Positions 4,806 through 6,139 of a stretch of 6,139 nt of DNA are shown piece by piece; within the stretch, counting starts at the first letter, position 1, and the number at the start of each line of letters is the position of its first letter. Below the pieces are notes generated by a model that ran no database searches, had not been told where the DNA came from, and worked only from the letters and a program-made list of their open reading frames with translations. This stretch comes from Endomicrobiia bacterium (GTDB lineage Bacteria; Elusimicrobiota; Endomicrobiia; Endomicrobiales; Endomicrobiaceae): the NCBI GenBank assembly GCA_025998355.1, contig BNVV01000072.1, positions 1-6,139 of the forward strand, read 5' to 3'. The position numbers and the translations under genes are program-made.

Positions 4806-5834
4806 ATGAAAAGGTTTTTCGTTGGATTAGTGATGGCGTTGTTTTTTGCTGGGGATGTTTTATCGGCAGTGAAAGTTGTAGACAAAACACCAGCTGCTGA
4901 CAAAACGCTGGCTGATAAGGTACTGGTTACAGTGAATGGAGAGCCTATTTTTGTCTCAGAACTCGACAAATCTCTTGAAAAATTCAAAAAAATTAAAAGT
5001 CAATTAAGTCCAGATCAATTAAGAGACTTAATTAAAAAACAACTAATTATGGATGTTGTTTTGAAACAAGAAGCAACAAAACAAAAAATAAGAGCTACAG
5101 ATAGAGAAACTAAAGACAAAATTAATGAAATGAAAAAACGGTATAAACAATCAGAATTAAAAAAAAATAACACGACACTGTCTGATCCAGAAAAAAAAAT
5201 CGCCGATAAAATTATCATTACGAAATTTATGCAACGACTTAGAGATACTGCGGATTCTGAAACTAAAAAACCGTCCGAAATTGAAGCAAAATCTTTTTAT
5301 GATGAAATGGTTACAAAAATGAAAGGCGGAAAGACAAATCTTCCTAAAGAAGAAGAAACACTTGCAGAGGGTATAGCAAAGGAATTCAAAGAACGTGTAG
5401 AACTAATAGGAATTTTCATCAGTTGCCCTAAAGGAGCATCAAAAGCTAAAGAAAAAGAAGCGCAAGACAAAATCGCAGCAGTAAAAAAAGAACTTAAAAA
5501 TAAAAAACCAGAAGAATTTGATGACGTAGCTGTTTCAAAATCAGGAAACGAAGATATAGGATTATTTGCAGGATCATTTGTAGAGGAAGAACTTCTTTCT
5601 GCTGCTATGCGTAAAATTGTTTTCTCGAAAAATGTTGGTGATTACACAAAAGAACCTATAAGAGTAGATGATGGATACTACTTTTTAAGGGTCCAAGAAA
5701 AAACAGCAAAAAGAAACATAACTTTTGCCAAAGTTAAGAATTTAATAATAGAAAGTTTACATGCAGTAAGAGTAGCGAAGAAATGTAACGAATTTATTGA
5801 TGAGTTAATATCAAAAGCAAATATTAAAGAATAA
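4806..5834 (+). CDS. surA: SurA-like periplasmic chaperone with degenerate parvulin domain
   Basis: Probable exported folding factor for outer-membrane proteins. It has 342 residues from the ATG at 4806. Residues 1-21 form a classical signal peptide (MKR, hydrophobic core, LSA cleavage site). The SurA_N-type chaperone region follows (about 36-110), containing VNGEPIFVSELD and QLRDLIKKQLIMDVVLKQEA. After a charged helical middle comes a PpiC/parvulin-like domain (about 199-298) with the family's shape: beta strand ELIGIFI, helix rich in K/E, EEFDDVAVSKS, EDIGLFAGSF, and VDDGYYFLRV. Both usual parvulin histidines are replaced: Gly at 202 where xxHIL is expected and Tyr at 292 where GYHII is expected. 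Prolyl isomerase activity is therefore doubtful, and a chaperone role is more likely. An ATG at 4770 would add 12 residues before the signal peptide and is rejected. It precedes pdxA as in E. coli. The alternative is a PrsA/PpiD-type relative. Confidence 0.85.
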   Translation: MKRFFVGLVMALFFAGDVLSAVKVVDKTPAADKTLADKVLVTVNGEPIFVSELDKSLEKFKKIKSQLSPDQLRDLIKKQLIMDVVLKQEATKQKIRATDRETKDKINEMKKRYKQSELKKNNTTLSDPEKKIADKIIITKFMQRLRDTADSETKKPSEIEAKSFYDEMVTKMKGGKTNLPKEEETLAEGIAKEFKERVELIGIFISCPKGASKAKEKEAQDKIAAVKKELKNKKPEEFDDVAVSKSGNEDIGLFAGSFVEEELLSAAMRKIVFSKNVGDYTKEPIRVDDGYYFLRVQEKTAKRNITFAKVKNLIIESLHAVRVAKKCNEFIDELISKANIKE

Positions 5835-5852
5835 AACTTGGTAAATATAATT

Positions 5853-6139
5853 GTGACTAAACCTCGTATAGCGATTACTTTGGGAGATCCTGCGGGTATA
5901 GGTTATGAAATAGTCCTCAGGGCTGTAAGTTCTTCGGTTGTAAAAAGAGTTTGCAGTCCTGTTATTTTCGGGGATAGGCAAAGCTTAATACAAGCACTAC
6001 CTAAAAATTCTAAAACCAGTATACAGTTTGAGTTTATAGAGTGCTCCAATATTGGCAGTTCTTTAAAATTAGGTATTCCGTCAAAAAAAGCTGGGGTAAT
6101 TGCTGTTTCTGCAATAAATGAGGCCGTAAAATATTGTAT
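5853..6139 (+). CDS. pdxA: 4-hydroxythreonine-4-phosphate dehydrogenase PdxA (3' end outside window)
   Basis: NAD-dependent, metal-requiring cytoplasmic enzyme of the DXP-independent branch feeding pyridoxal phosphate synthesis. It oxidises 4-phosphohydroxy-L-threonine, and the product is condensed by PdxJ. The 95 visible codons begin MTKPRIAITLGDPAGIGYEI, the family N-terminal signature, and continue with PVIFGDRQ (36-43) and GIPSKKAGVIAVSAINEAV (74-92), corresponding to the GxxSxxxG helix region. The family normally has GDPAGIGPEI; here the Pro is Tyr (residue 18). The start is GTG at 5853. An in-frame TTG at 5838 is the only other option, and neither has a good Shine-Dalgarno sequence. The gene is in the same frame as the surA-like gene, 18 bases after its TAA, so co-transcription and translational coupling are likely. 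The catalytic half lies beyond the window. Confidence 0.95.
   Translation, partial: MTKPRIAITLGDPAGIGYEIVLRAVSSSVVKRVCSPVIFGDRQSLIQALPKNSKTSIQFEFIECSNIGSSLKLGIPSKKAGVIAVSAINEAVKYC

Overview
The window is AT-rich (by eye, about one third G+C). It mixes intact housekeeping genes with long stretches of decayed sequence. This pattern, a Gram-negative envelope gene set (bifunctional PBP, SurA-like periplasmic chaperone) together with pseudogenes and dead insertion sequences, suggests a host-restricted bacterium with an eroding genome. An Endomicrobium-type Elusimicrobia endosymbiont is my best guess. That is an inference from gene content and style, not a database match.

Layout, left to right. 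(1) 1-1563, minus strand: a class A penicillin-binding protein (PBP1A type). It is intact as far as visible but cut off by the left edge, and it is driven by a near-consensus promoter lying only 9 bases before its ATG. (2) 1564-3206: a mutational graveyard. It holds a possible comM C-terminal remnant (minus), three diverged copies of a 24-30 base repeat, pieces of an IS110-family transposase (plus), and an 874-bp IS5-family element (minus) inserted in the middle of the IS110 gene. The IS5 element has recognisable terminal inverted repeats and a transposase broken by many stops and frameshifts. (3) 3207-3974, minus: an intact rsmG (16S rRNA m7G methyltransferase) whose stop codon falls inside one repeat copy. 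Upstream of it are a tiny membrane-peptide reading frame with a perfect Shine-Dalgarno sequence and a plausible promoter. (4) 4196-4769: no intact gene, but a plus-strand frame with only two internal stops that may be an unidentified pseudogene. (5) 4806-6139, plus: a SurA-like protein followed closely by pdxA (cut by the right edge), the same order as the E. coli surA-pdxA-ksgA operon.

The surviving genes cover peptidoglycan polymerisation, outer-membrane protein folding, ribosome modification and vitamin B6 synthesis. These are functions a reduced symbiont would keep. The competence-type gene and the mobile elements are decaying. The points most worth a second look are the nested dead insertion sequences with the associated repeat family, the 19-residue membrane peptide upstream of rsmG, the almost leaderless PBP promoter with its overlapping palindrome, and the loss of both conserved parvulin histidines in the SurA-like protein.
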